A stretch of DNA of 19,350 bases, from contig JBNJDM010000045.1 in assembly GCA_051744925.1 (NCBI GenBank), positions 1 to 19,350 of the forward strand. Reading direction: 5' to 3'. Every line of letters begins with the position of its first letter. Positions within the stretch are counted from its first letter, which is position 1. A program made the position numbers and the translations under genes. Shown here piece by piece: positions 1 through 7,516 of this stretch. The notes beneath the pieces are model-generated. The model was not told the origin of the DNA. It was given only the letters and a program-made list of their open reading frames with translations, and made no database searches. This DNA is from JACKCP01 sp051744925 (GTDB lineage: Bacteria; Desulfobacterota; Desulfobacteria; Desulfobacterales; JACKCP01).

Positions 1-116
1 AGCACCTTTTAAGAGCAAGCGAGGATTTAAGACTGATCTGTGTTTTTAACCCGCCTCTTACAGGAAATGAAGATCACAACAGCGAAGGTGTTTATCCTCC
101 GCCTGATGAAGACTAA
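1..116 (+). CDS. ectC: Ectoine synthase, C-terminal end only (5' part outside window)
   Basis: The open frame entering at base 3 ends with TAA at 114-116. Its 37 visible residues contain HLLRASEDLRL, then ICVF, then PPLTGNE, then GVYPPPDED. This matches, from memory, the C-terminus of EctC (HLLRAS..., CVF.P.LTGNEVH..dG.Y.P.DE in Halomonas). EctC is a small cytoplasmic cupin that closes N-gamma-acetyl-diaminobutyrate into ectoine, a compatible solute made under salt stress. The usual partners ectA and ectB would lie off the left edge, which I cannot see. The gene is followed by a strong terminator, so it is probably the last of its operon. The family call is confident despite the short fragment, because the motif order and the stop position both fit. 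Confidence 0.85.
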   Translation, partial: HLLRASEDLRLICVFNPPLTGNEDHNSEGVYPPPDED

Positions 117-130
117 TTTCTTATAACAAC

Positions 131-154
131 AAACCTGAATATTTATCCAGGTTT
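131..154. repeat. Small inverted repeat just after ectC
   Basis: Perfect 7-bp arms (AAACCTG at 131-137, CAGGTTT at 148-154) enclose a 10-nt AT-rich loop. It lies between the ectC stop and the stronger hairpin at 156-185. It may be a first 3'-end stem-loop that stabilises the ectC message. It has no T-tract of its own. Confidence 0.45.
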
Positions 155-155
155 T

Positions 156-187
156 AAAAGCGGCTTTGGAATCAAGGCCGCTTTTTT
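156..187 (+). terminator. Rho-independent terminator of the ectoine operon, probably bidirectional
   Basis: A 12-bp stem (AAAAGCGGCTTT at 156-167 with AAGGCCGCTTTT at 174-185, one G-T wobble) has a 6-nt loop and runs straight into a T6 tract (182-187). It sits 40 bases after the ectC stop. The A-run on the left arm becomes a T-run on the minus strand, so it could also stop transcription of the minus-strand gene ending at 275. Confidence 0.85.
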
Positions 188-274
188 ATTTATTATCCCA
201 GTTACTTTTTATGTAAAAAAAAAGCTTTCTATTTAGTTACTCCCGAATGCTGAAATTTTCTGTTCTACAACTAT

Positions 275-733
275 TTACATTGAATATTTTGAATTAATTT
301 TTTCTATCCACCTTAAAACCTGTTTTTCATTTTTTCTGGAGAGAACCTTAAAACCGGTTTTATTAATAAATTTTTCTTTGTCCATAACAAGAATATCTCC
401 GGGCATAAACTCCTGGGATAAAAATCTGAATCCGGGAAGCGGATCAACAATATAATTTTTATACTCAAGCCAGGAATGAAAAAGACTATCTTCTCCTGTT
501 TTTTTTATTCCTCTTATCCATTCCCAGTCCTGAACCAAAGAATGCTTTCTCAATTCAAGAAAAAGAACAACCGACACAGATTGAGAATCTCCCTGGGAAA
601 TCTTTTCAGAATTGTTTTGAATTTCAGATATCTTTTCCTTTGTTACAGAAAGCTTTTCTTCTTTTAACAAGGAATTAAGAATTTCAACAGGCCTGGATTC
701 TGCCCCTGCAGAGCATGTTCTGACTTTAACCAT
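275..733 (-). CDS. Unrecognised 152-aa protein with an H-x-W...D motif
   Basis: I do not recognise this protein. The start at 733 is supported by AAGGA five bases upstream of ATG on the minus strand. It is predicted soluble and cytoplasmic, with no signal peptide or membrane helix. Residues 16-50 are polar and helix-prone. Residues 53-61 look like a beta strand, and 80-97 hold GEDSLFHSWLEYKNYIVD. That pattern, a His (H86) followed by W88 and an Asp (D97) on the next strand, resembles the His-Asp half of transglutaminase-like or papain-fold proteins. The only cysteine is C7, far from the usual place for a nucleophile, so the fold may be inactive or the likeness accidental. It stands alone between the ectoine terminator and the diguanylate cyclase, separated from the latter by 218 bases. 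Confidence 0.7.
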   Translation of the reverse strand: MVKVRTCSAGAESRPVEILNSLLKEEKLSVTKEKISEIQNNSEKISQGDSQSVSVVLFLELRKHSLVQDWEWIRGIKKTGEDSLFHSWLEYKNYIVDPLPGFRFLSQEFMPGDILVMDKEKFINKTGFKVLSRKNEKQVLRWIEKINSKYSM

Positions 734-951
734 AATATTCCTTTGATAAATACATTTTAATAAATACTTTTTACATTTATTTCATTAATTTATAAATACC
801 TATATTAGTATTAGACTGAAAACCAGATTTTTTTGCTCATTTGCGGCAGATGAAAAATTTAACCGCAGAAATACTGAAGTATTCTAAGAATTAATTTTTG
901 ATTCTAACATAATAACTGTGCAAAAAAGGCGGTTTTCGTTCTTCAACTAAA

Positions 952-2631
952 TTAAGAGCTGTAAAACTCTATACGATTTCGTCCTTTATTTTTGGCTCTG
1001 TATAAAGCCTCGTCTGCCTTTGTAATAACTGATTCATCAAGAGTGCTTCCACTGAGGCAACAGGCTCCTATGGATACAGTTACACTTAAAACCTGTTTTT
1101 CATAAGCAATATTTACTTCACTGCTTATCCCGTCTTTTATAAGTTTTCCTTTTTTAACAAGATCCTGTAAAGTAATCCCCGGAAGCATAACCACAAATTC
1201 TTCTCCTCCGTATCTGCATACAATATCTTCTTTTCTTGTATTTCTGAGAAACCATTTGCCTATCGCCTTTAAAATTCTGTCACCTGCATTGTGACCGTAG
1301 CTGTCATTGAATTTTTTAAAATAATCTACATCAAACATTAATATTCCAAGAGAAGAACTGTAACGCTTTGCCCTTGATATTTCATTTGTAAGAGCAGAAT
1401 CCATATATCGTCTGTTGTAAAGACCTGTCAAGCGGTCCTTTACAGATTCATTCTTAAGCCTGTTTTTCAGACTTAAATTTATATATGCGGCTTTAAAATA
1501 ATCTGTAACTGTTGATAAAACCATCTGCATTTCACGCCATTTACTTTCAGAAATATGCTCTTCTTCTGTATTATGATTAAGAGAAATAACACCGACATTT
1601 TCTTCCATGCTGAAAACCGGTGAACAGTAAAATTGTCTTGAAGTATGTCTGGATATATGAGCACAATCAGACTCTGTGCTACTGGTAAAACTCCTTACAC
1701 ATGCCCTGTAAATCATTGCAGGGCAGTCTTTGACAGGGACTGCGCCATGCAGAACACCTCCTGAGTTCCACTGATAAACCGGTTTTAAAAAGCCTTTTGT
1801 TTCATCATATGATAATACAGCACCGGAAAAATCCGGGAAAAGCAAGGAGCATGCTTTGCCAACTATTTTGTAGGTATCTTCTTTATTTTTACATTTGTAA
1901 AGATCATCATACATTCCTGTAAGAACTGAAAGATCACGCCTTCTTGAGTTGAGTTCTCTTACTGTACTTACAAGGGACTGATTCGCCTTTCTTAAAGCTT
2001 TTGTTCTCTCATTTACTTTTCTTTCAAGATCTTTCTGGTTTTCAAGAAGGTTATTTTCTGCAAGCACACGTTTTCTGACAGCCTCTTTGAGCTTAAGATT
2101 CGCCTTTTTTTCCCTTTCAAGAGATTTGTTATTTTTTCTCCGTGAATTTATAAGAGCTTCTGTCATTTCATTAAATGATTTGCCAAGCTCACCAAGCTCG
2201 TCTCCGGAATCAACCCTCACCCGCCTGGAATAATCTCCCTGCTTAACAGCTTCAAGCACTTTTTTCATCTCTTTTGCAGGCTTAACAATCATCTTTACAA
2301 TTCTCAGGGATAAAAACACATAAACAGAAAAAGAGGCAATAAAAAGCCAAATCAGGTAAGTCTTATACTTCCCGAGCTGCTCATCAATAATTTTTTTTGC
2401 AAACTCGGTTCTGCCTGAAGGAGTATTTAGATTTTTTTTATCTGAATTTTCTTTTTTATTACCCGACTCATAATTTTGTATTTCCTGAACAACAGATTTT
2501 TCCAGATCCTTAAAATCGTTTAATATAAATACGGTATGAATTATAAGGGGAACTATTCCTACTATAAAAAAGTAGATAAAGATTTTAAATACAAAACTCA
2601 AATTTTCAGGATGAAGTCTTTTTAGTTTCAT
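952..2631 (-). CDS. Membrane-bound diguanylate cyclase (HAMP, coiled coil, GAF-like, GGDEF)
   Basis: Makes cyclic di-GMP from two GTP at the inner membrane. Order of parts: membrane helix about 11-37, a short periplasmic segment (38-90), second helix about 92-112, HAMP (about 113-165), a charged coiled coil (about 165-235), a GAF-like sensor domain (about 240-390), then GGDEF (about 397-559). The active site is GGEEF at 475-479, with metal-binding D434. An RxxD inhibitory site (R466-D469) lies exactly five residues before it, so product inhibition is expected. The GAF-like part has several cysteines (261, 303, 311, 323, 336), and the DCPA motif is common in GAF domains of this kind. No clear Shine-Dalgarno precedes ATG. 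The radical SAM gene lies 62 bases upstream on the same strand, so co-transcription is possible. The signal is unknown. Confidence 0.92.
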   Translation of the reverse strand: MKLKRLHPENLSFVFKIFIYFFIVGIVPLIIHTVFILNDFKDLEKSVVQEIQNYESGNKKENSDKKNLNTPSGRTEFAKKIIDEQLGKYKTYLIWLFIASFSVYVFLSLRIVKMIVKPAKEMKKVLEAVKQGDYSRRVRVDSGDELGELGKSFNEMTEALINSRRKNNKSLEREKKANLKLKEAVRKRVLAENNLLENQKDLERKVNERTKALRKANQSLVSTVRELNSRRRDLSVLTGMYDDLYKCKNKEDTYKIVGKACSLLFPDFSGAVLSYDETKGFLKPVYQWNSGGVLHGAVPVKDCPAMIYRACVRSFTSSTESDCAHISRHTSRQFYCSPVFSMEENVGVISLNHNTEEEHISESKWREMQMVLSTVTDYFKAAYINLSLKNRLKNESVKDRLTGLYNRRYMDSALTNEISRAKRYSSSLGILMFDVDYFKKFNDSYGHNAGDRILKAIGKWFLRNTRKEDIVCRYGGEEFVVMLPGITLQDLVKKGKLIKDGISSEVNIAYEKQVLSVTVSIGACCLSGSTLDESVITKADEALYRAKNKGRNRIEFYSS

Positions 2632-2693
2632 ATAATGTTAAAAACAATTTTTATAAATTTTGTAAACAGCAATTCTTTATTTAGGCAAAATTA

Positions 2694-4574
2694 TCATGAC
2701 TGCATAAAAAACAATTTAGAATAATAGGTGTCTCCAAGAGTCATTTCAACCCATTGTGCCTGAAGATAAACATCGGCAAAGCTTATATGCAAAAGATTTT
2801 CACAATGCTCTGCCATCTCTTTTTGCCATTTATGTACAAAACTATTATCTAAATTATTGTCAATAAGAATGCCTGAAAACTTTTCAAAAGAATAAAGCAT
2901 GTTAATATCAGGCAGATAATCGTGTTTCCAGATTAAAACTTCTCTTTCCATGGGACCGCAAAAATCGTAATAATTTTCTGAAGAGGCCACAGTAAACAAT
3001 ACCGCTCTGTTTCCGGCCCCGGGGTAAAGATATCTTAAATCACCGTCAAGGAAATGAGGTCTTTTCAATCTGCAGAAATTCAATATTTGATTCTGATCAG
3101 GCATGAACTTAGGATCAAAAAATACAATTTCAAAAGGAGTGAAAGGATTGTTTTCAGACAAAATTTCAACTGCCCTGCATATATAGTCGATATCTGAAAT
3201 TTCAGAACCAAAAAATACCTGATAAGGGCTGGTAAGTCTTTTTGAGACATTTTCAATCTCACCTGGCTCTCTTTTATGTAAAAAAACAACCTTTGAAGTA
3301 TAAGAGTTCCCGCCTGTTTTAATATTTACATCCATGGACAAAGATCTGCTTTTGTATGAAAGATCTATGTCAGGCTGTGGAAAAAATGAAATCCCAAGCA
3401 TTTGTTCTGCATATTCAAAAGACATCATAATGTCTTCTTCTGTAAATGTATTAGTTGATATAATATTATATGGAGGATCAGGACTGAAATTAAGTCCAAG
3501 AGATTTATAATTCAGTCTGAAATCTGTTCCGGGTATTACTGAAAGGGGAAAAAACTGTACATCTTCTTCAAGCATGTTCTCACAAATAAAATCTACTGAA
3601 CTTTTAATTCCTCCGGGATTATCTCCGGGAAGTCCTGCTATAAGATCTATACAAGGACTTATTCCGACTTTTTTTAATGCATTTATCCCTTTTAAAAATG
3701 CTGATAAATCAGTAGGTCTCTTCATAATAGACAAGGCTGCAGGATTAACAGACTGAAGCCCAACTTCGAAGCTTAAAAAACCGGATTTTAAAAAAAGTTC
3801 AGCAAGTTCATCTGTAATGTATTCTGCCCTTATTTCACTGTGAAATCTGATATCATTATTCTTGTTGATTTGAGAAAGTTTTTTCAGAAACCTCTTAAGG
3901 TCAGGCCTGGAATTAAGAGAAGGGTCAAGAAAATATACTTCAGAAATCTTCTTATCAAGAGCATATTCAACAGCTTCAAAAACTTTTTCTTCGGGACGAA
4001 CACATACTTTGCTTCTTGATTTGCTGTAGTAACAATATCCACAGGAATAAGGGCATCCCCTCTGGGTTTCAACAAGCATGGAATCCTGGATTTCTGGTTC
4101 AAGAAGTCCTTTTACATAAGGACTCGACATATTTTTAAAAAGAAAACAGTCATCTTTTTCTTCTTTTTTAAATTTGTCAGGAGCAATAAACTTTTTAAAA
4201 AAAGATTCACCTTCTCCAAAAACTGTAAAATCTGCACATGAATTTATAACTTTTGTGTTATCAGGGGTTGCTTCAGGCCCTCCAAAAGCAATCGAAATCC
4301 CTTTTTTCTTTAAAATTTCAGCAATATAAAGACTTTTTGAAATATTCCATGAAAAAAGTGTAAAGCAGACTGTATCAGGATTTAAAGATAAAATAAGGTC
4401 TAAAGAAGCGCTGTCTCCGATATAAGATATAACACTTTCGGGAAGAATATATATGCTGTCCTGATAATCTTCAGGGGCTGCAGACTTAAGACATGCAGGC
4501 CCTAAAGGGACATTGCCTGTCTGAAGGCCGAAATTTAATTTTGGAACAGGAAACTGAACAAGGAGTGTTTTCAT
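2694..4574 (-). CDS. Radical SAM protein with N-terminal B12-binding-like domain
   Basis: 626 residues. Residues 1-130 follow the pattern of the cobalamin-binding domains in this superfamily: LLVQFP start, NVPLGPACLK, GGPEATPD near 98-105, and GEGE near 120-123. The radical SAM core starts near 166, with CxxxCxxC at C174, C178 and C181 (RGCPYSCGYC) for the [4Fe-4S] cluster that binds SAM. SFEVGLQS (268-275) and LIAGLPGD (311-318) are typical later core strands. About 230 C-terminal residues after position 395 are not a domain I know. The DxHxxH-type B12 ligand motif is not evident, so cobalamin binding is inferred from fold pattern only. The substrate is unknown. The start lies 39 bases downstream of the tRNA 3' end with no good Shine-Dalgarno, so it may be read from the tRNA promoter. 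Confidence 0.85.
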   Translation of the reverse strand: MKTLLVQFPVPKLNFGLQTGNVPLGPACLKSAAPEDYQDSIYILPESVISYIGDSASLDLILSLNPDTVCFTLFSWNISKSLYIAEILKKKGISIAFGGPEATPDNTKVINSCADFTVFGEGESFFKKFIAPDKFKKEEKDDCFLFKNMSSPYVKGLLEPEIQDSMLVETQRGCPYSCGYCYYSKSRSKVCVRPEEKVFEAVEYALDKKISEVYFLDPSLNSRPDLKRFLKKLSQINKNNDIRFHSEIRAEYITDELAELFLKSGFLSFEVGLQSVNPAALSIMKRPTDLSAFLKGINALKKVGISPCIDLIAGLPGDNPGGIKSSVDFICENMLEEDVQFFPLSVIPGTDFRLNYKSLGLNFSPDPPYNIISTNTFTEEDIMMSFEYAEQMLGISFFPQPDIDLSYKSRSLSMDVNIKTGGNSYTSKVVFLHKREPGEIENVSKRLTSPYQVFFGSEISDIDYICRAVEILSENNPFTPFEIVFFDPKFMPDQNQILNFCRLKRPHFLDGDLRYLYPGAGNRAVLFTVASSENYYDFCGPMEREVLIWKHDYLPDINMLYSFEKFSGILIDNNLDNSFVHKWQKEMAEHCENLLHISFADVYLQAQWVEMTLGDTYYSKLFFMQS

Positions 4575-4613
4575 TGATTAAAAAAGGGTTATCCCCGGAA
4601 CTTAAATTTATTG

Positions 4614-4689
4614 TGGTAGGCACGTCCGGGCTTGAACCGGAGACCTCTACCGTGTCGGGGTAGCGCTCTGCCAACTGAGCTACGTGCCT
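4614..4689 (-). tRNA. tRNA-Val (anticodon GAC), with C at position 33
   Basis: Read on the minus strand, the 76-nt gene folds fully. The acceptor is AGGCACG/CGTGCCT with discriminator A73 and encoded CCA. T8 and A9 are followed by a D stem GCTC/GAGC with G18-G19. The anticodon stem is CTACC/GGTAG and the loop CCGACAC. The variable loop is AGGTC and the T arm TCCGG-TTCAAGC-CCGGA. The anticodon at 34-36 is GAC, so it reads GUU/GUC valine codons, and A35, C36 and A73 fit valyl-tRNA synthetase recognition. Two oddities are C33 in place of the almost invariant U33, and an A1-U72 end pair. All stems are perfect, so this does not look like a decayed gene. A sequencing error at one base remains possible. 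Confidence 0.93.
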
Positions 4690-4707
4690 TTATTCAGATC
4701 AAAAGGT

Positions 4708-4737
4708 TTTATATTCCTTCTAAAGCCTTTATGTCAA
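4708..4737 (-). promoter_or_regulatory. Sigma-70-type promoter of the tRNA-Val gene
   Basis: On the minus strand a perfect TTGACA (4737-4732) is followed after 18 bases by TATAAA (4713-4708). The tRNA 5' end lies 18 bases after the -10 box. This is the best promoter match in the window and may also serve the radical SAM gene downstream. Confidence 0.75.
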
Positions 4738-4995
4738 GCAAAAATCTTATCTCTCAGCTTGTAATAGTAATTTTAATATGTTAATTATTTAACTTAAATC
4801 ATTTATAAAATGTTCTTTTTTTATATCTTGCATGTTAAGTCAAATTCGATAAACTGAAGAAAAACTGTTTGTGCTGAATTCTTGTGATTTCACATTCTGC
4901 TGTTTTCAGAAGCGGTACTTCAGATTCTGATCTTAACAAAAACAGATTTCTTTGGTTAATTAACTTAAAACAACTTTGCGAATAAAACAATAAAT
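4738..4995. other. AT-rich intergenic region between the tRNA promoter and nqrA
   Basis: No open frame worth reporting lies in these 258 bases; with the tRNA leader, the gap from 4690 to 4995 is about 306. It must hold the nqr promoter. A weak candidate is TTGCAT (4828-4833) and TAAACT (4850-4855), 16 bases apart. Two related inverted repeats are listed separately, and a third, TTCTG...CAGAA (about 4895-4911), is less convincing. There is no clear Shine-Dalgarno directly before the nqrA ATG. Confidence 0.5.
4780..4964. repeat. Pair of related inverted repeats upstream of nqrA
   Basis: GTTAATTATTTAAC at 4780-4793 (GTTAA, 4-nt spacer, TTAAC) and GTTAATTAAC at 4955-4964 (perfect palindrome) are each followed by TTAAA or TTAAAT, so both carry TTAACTTAAA. 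The second lies 31 bases before nqrA. They could be operator half-sites for a regulator of nqr, but in DNA this AT-rich chance is a real alternative. Confidence 0.3.
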
Positions 4996-6339
4996 ATGAA
5001 AACACTTCATCTTAAAAAAGGTTTCACACATCCCTTATCCGTTAAAACCACACCCGGTTTTGAAGAGACAGTAAAACCTGAAAAATTAGGTCTTGTTCCT
5101 TCTGCTTTTAAGGGAATAAAACCGAAGCTTTTTGTTGAAAAAAACGATTATGTCAAAATAGGATCTCCGGTATATTTCGACAAAAACAACCCTGACCTTA
5201 TCTTCACATCTCCAGGAAGCGGTAAAATAACAGAGATTGAAACAGGCAAAAAAAGAATAATAAAAAAAATTGAAATTCTGCTTGATGAAAATGAAGATTA
5301 TGAAGAACTTTCTCCGGTTACTGAAAGCAATCTCAGAACAATCTCACAAGAGGATCTGATTCAGGCACTTTTAAAAAACGGTTTATGGCCTTTTATCAGA
5401 TCACTTCCCTTCAGAATAATAGCAGATTTTAACAAGCTGCCTGAACAAATATATATAAAACTTTCAGACAATGCTCCTTTTTACCCCCGTCCGGAAGCTT
5501 GGTTGAAACAAAGACTGAAAGGCTTTTATCACGGACTTTCAGTAATGAAAAAATTATGCCCTGATGTAAATGTTTACGCAGATGAAGACAATCATTACAT
5601 AAGAAGCGAATGTCAAAACTCCATAAATTATCTTGTTTCAGGAAAATATCCAAGCTTTGACCCGGGCGTAATTGCTTACAAAATAAACAAAAAAATATCT
5701 GATATATGGTATCTTGACGGACAAAGCCTTGTAACTATTGGAGAAACTCTTTTGTACGGCAGATTTTCAACTAAAAAGATATTTGTGGTTGGCGGCGAGG
5801 AGATTGAGTTTCCATATCATGTTAATTCCAGATACGGAGCTCCTGTAAGCTCCCTGCTTAAAACAGACCAGAATTTTATGAATAAACAAAGATTTATATC
5901 AGGTGATGTATATACAGGTTTTCAAACTGAAAAAGGAAGCTATACCGGATTTTATGAATCAGGCCTTTCTGTTGTGCCCGAAGGTGATGAAAAAGAATTA
6001 TTTGCTTTTCTCAAAGCCGGCACAGACAAGCCGAGCTTTTCAAATACCTTTATATCAAAAATATTTAACAAAGGTATAAAAACAGATTGTAATACACACG
6101 GAGAAAAAAGAGCCTGCATAAACTGCGGTTATTGTGAAAGAGTATGCCCGGTAGATATTCTTCCCCAGTTTACAATGAAGGCTCTGCATGCCGATGAAAT
6201 CGATCTTGCTCTGTCACACGGACTTTTAGACTGTACTGAATGTTCTCTTTGTTCCTATGTATGTCCTTCAAAAATATCTCTCAAAGAAATTTTCACGGAG
6301 GCAAAGGCTAAATATCTAAAAGAAAAAAAGGCAGAATAG
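4996..6339 (+). CDS. nqrA: Na+-translocating NADH:quinone reductase subunit A, carrying an RnfC-like double [4Fe-4S] domain
   Basis: Cytoplasmic quinone-reductase subunit of Nqr. Length (447 aa) and N-terminal features are those of NqrA: KKGF, DKNNP (62-66), FTSPGSGKI (70-78), KKRIIKKIEI, GLWPFIR (129-135). It is the first gene of a complete nqrA-F set, which settles the call against RnfC. The unusual part is the C-terminus. CINCGYCERVCP places cysteines at 374, 377, 380 and 384, and CTECSLCSYVCP places them at 413, 416, 419 and 423. These are two complete ferredoxin-type [4Fe-4S] motifs. As I recall the Vibrio NqrA sequence, the matching stretch reads NYERVMPLDILP and ...CTFVCPGK, with most cluster ligands lost. 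VDILP is kept here, so the region is truly aligned and not an added domain. No strong Shine-Dalgarno is seen. Confidence 0.93.
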   Translation: MKTLHLKKGFTHPLSVKTTPGFEETVKPEKLGLVPSAFKGIKPKLFVEKNDYVKIGSPVYFDKNNPDLIFTSPGSGKITEIETGKKRIIKKIEILLDENEDYEELSPVTESNLRTISQEDLIQALLKNGLWPFIRSLPFRIIADFNKLPEQIYIKLSDNAPFYPRPEAWLKQRLKGFYHGLSVMKKLCPDVNVYADEDNHYIRSECQNSINYLVSGKYPSFDPGVIAYKINKKISDIWYLDGQSLVTIGETLLYGRFSTKKIFVVGGEEIEFPYHVNSRYGAPVSSLLKTDQNFMNKQRFISGDVYTGFQTEKGSYTGFYESGLSVVPEGDEKELFAFLKAGTDKPSFSNTFISKIFNKGIKTDCNTHGEKRACINCGYCERVCPVDILPQFTMKALHADEIDLALSHGLLDCTECSLCSYVCPSKISLKEIFTEAKAKYLKEKKAE

Positions 6340-6343
6340 ATTT

Positions 6344-7516
6344 ATGAAAAATTTAGTGAAAAAATTTTTTGATTCCAACAGAAAGCATTTCAGTGAAAAC
6401 GGGAAACTTGAAAAATTCGAGCCTTTGTTTGAAGCTTTTGAAACGATTTTTTTCATGCCTGCTGAAACAACATCGGGTGATCCTCATGTAAAAGACTCTC
6501 TTGATCTAAAAAGATTTATGTCAATAGTAATTCTTGCCATTGTTCCGTGCATGATTTTCGGTATATACAATTCAGGAAGAATTTCTCTTGGAACTACACT
6601 GCAAAATCCTTCCATTATGGCTTCTTTTCAGGAAGGCCTTATAATATTTATCCCTCTTCTTGTAATTTCCTATGCTGTAGGTTTGTTCTGGGAAGGTGTA
6701 TTTGCAGTTGTAAGAGGTCACAAAATAAGTGAAGGGTTTCTTGTAACAGGACTTTTATACCCCTTGATTCTACCCCCTACCATGCCGTGGTGGCAAACAG
6801 CTGTGGGGATTTCCTTCGGAGTTATAATAGGCAAGGAAATCTTTGGGGGAACAGGAAGAAACTTTTTAAACCCTGCTCTTACAGCAAGGGCATTTTTATT
6901 TTTTGCATATCCTGCAAGCATGTCAGGAGACAGCGTCTGGGTTAACAGCTCAGGGACAGATGGAGTAACAGGGGCTACTGCTCTTGCATTATCAGGAACT
7001 GCTGAAAAAGGAGAAAATGTAGCTTCTCTTCTTGCGCAGAACAATCTTGATTTTTTTAATCTCTTTACAGGTTTTACTCCCGGTTCAATAGGAGAGACTT
7101 CAGCACTTATGTGTATTATAGGAGCTTTTTTTCTGATTCTTACAGGAGTAGCAAGCTGGAGAACAATGGCAGGAGGAGTTATAGGAATCCTGGCAACAGG
7201 CTTTTTACTTAACTTTTTATCCGGCTTTTCTTCCAATCCTTATTTATCTCTAAACCCTTTCTATCATCTTGTAATGGGAGGTTTTGCTTTCGGAATCGTA
7301 TACATGGCTACTGACCCTGTTTCTTCTCCGGGAATTCATAATGCAAGATGGGTATACGGCTTTCTCATAGGTATGCTGACAGTACTGATAAGAGTTTTCA
7401 ACCCTGCATATCCAGAAGGCGCAATGCTTGCAATTTTATTTATGAATCTTTTTGCTCCGCTTCTTGATCATTATGCTATAAAAATAAGATTAAAAAAGAG
7501 GGTAATCAATGCTTGA
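6344..7516 (+). CDS. nqrB: Na+-translocating NADH:quinone reductase subunit B
   Basis: Polytopic inner-membrane subunit (390 aa) related to RnfD. It carries a covalent FMN and takes part in Na+ transport. The flavinylation motif is DGVTGAT at 206-212, matching the ApbE recognition pattern Dxx(S/T)GA(S/T), so T212 should carry FMN by a phosphoester bond. Around it are hallmarks of the family: a soluble N-terminus of about 55 residues, many membrane helices (for example 58-77, 98-118, 255-275, 280-300), GFLVTGLLYPLILPP (131-145), GGTGRNFLNPAL (168-179), and GIHNARWVYG near the C-terminus. It starts 4 bases after nqrA, and its end overlaps nqrC by 8 bases, so translational coupling is likely. 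Nothing in it looks broken. Confidence 0.96.
   Translation: MKNLVKKFFDSNRKHFSENGKLEKFEPLFEAFETIFFMPAETTSGDPHVKDSLDLKRFMSIVILAIVPCMIFGIYNSGRISLGTTLQNPSIMASFQEGLIIFIPLLVISYAVGLFWEGVFAVVRGHKISEGFLVTGLLYPLILPPTMPWWQTAVGISFGVIIGKEIFGGTGRNFLNPALTARAFLFFAYPASMSGDSVWVNSSGTDGVTGATALALSGTAEKGENVASLLAQNNLDFFNLFTGFTPGSIGETSALMCIIGAFFLILTGVASWRTMAGGVIGILATGFLLNFLSGFSSNPYLSLNPFYHLVMGGFAFGIVYMATDPVSSPGIHNARWVYGFLIGMLTVLIRVFNPAYPEGAMLAILFMNLFAPLLDHYAIKIRLKKRVINA

Noticed and set aside
842..883. Possible terminator of the diguanylate cyclase (TGCGG...CCGCA and AATACT...AGTATT).
   Set aside because: Stems are only 5-6 bp, one loop is too long and the other too tight, and no T-tract follows.
4614..4689. tRNA-Asp (anticodon GTC) as an alternative reading.
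   Set aside because: GTC appears only on the wrong strand. On the strand that folds, the loop gives GAC with five perfect stem pairs.
4614..4740. tRNA as an attachment site for a mobile element.
   Set aside because: No integrase gene and no repeat of the tRNA 3' end were seen in the window.
4996..6339. Reading the first gene as rnfC of an Rnf complex because of the ferredoxin motifs.
   Set aside because: Length, the N-terminal NqrA signatures and the following order B-C-D-E-F, ending in an NqrF with 2Fe-2S and FAD domains, all show Nqr. There is no rnfB.
6718..7236. Long open frame antisense to nqrB.
   Set aside because: It mirrors codon bias of nqrB, has no ribosome site or domain pattern, and nqrB is certain.
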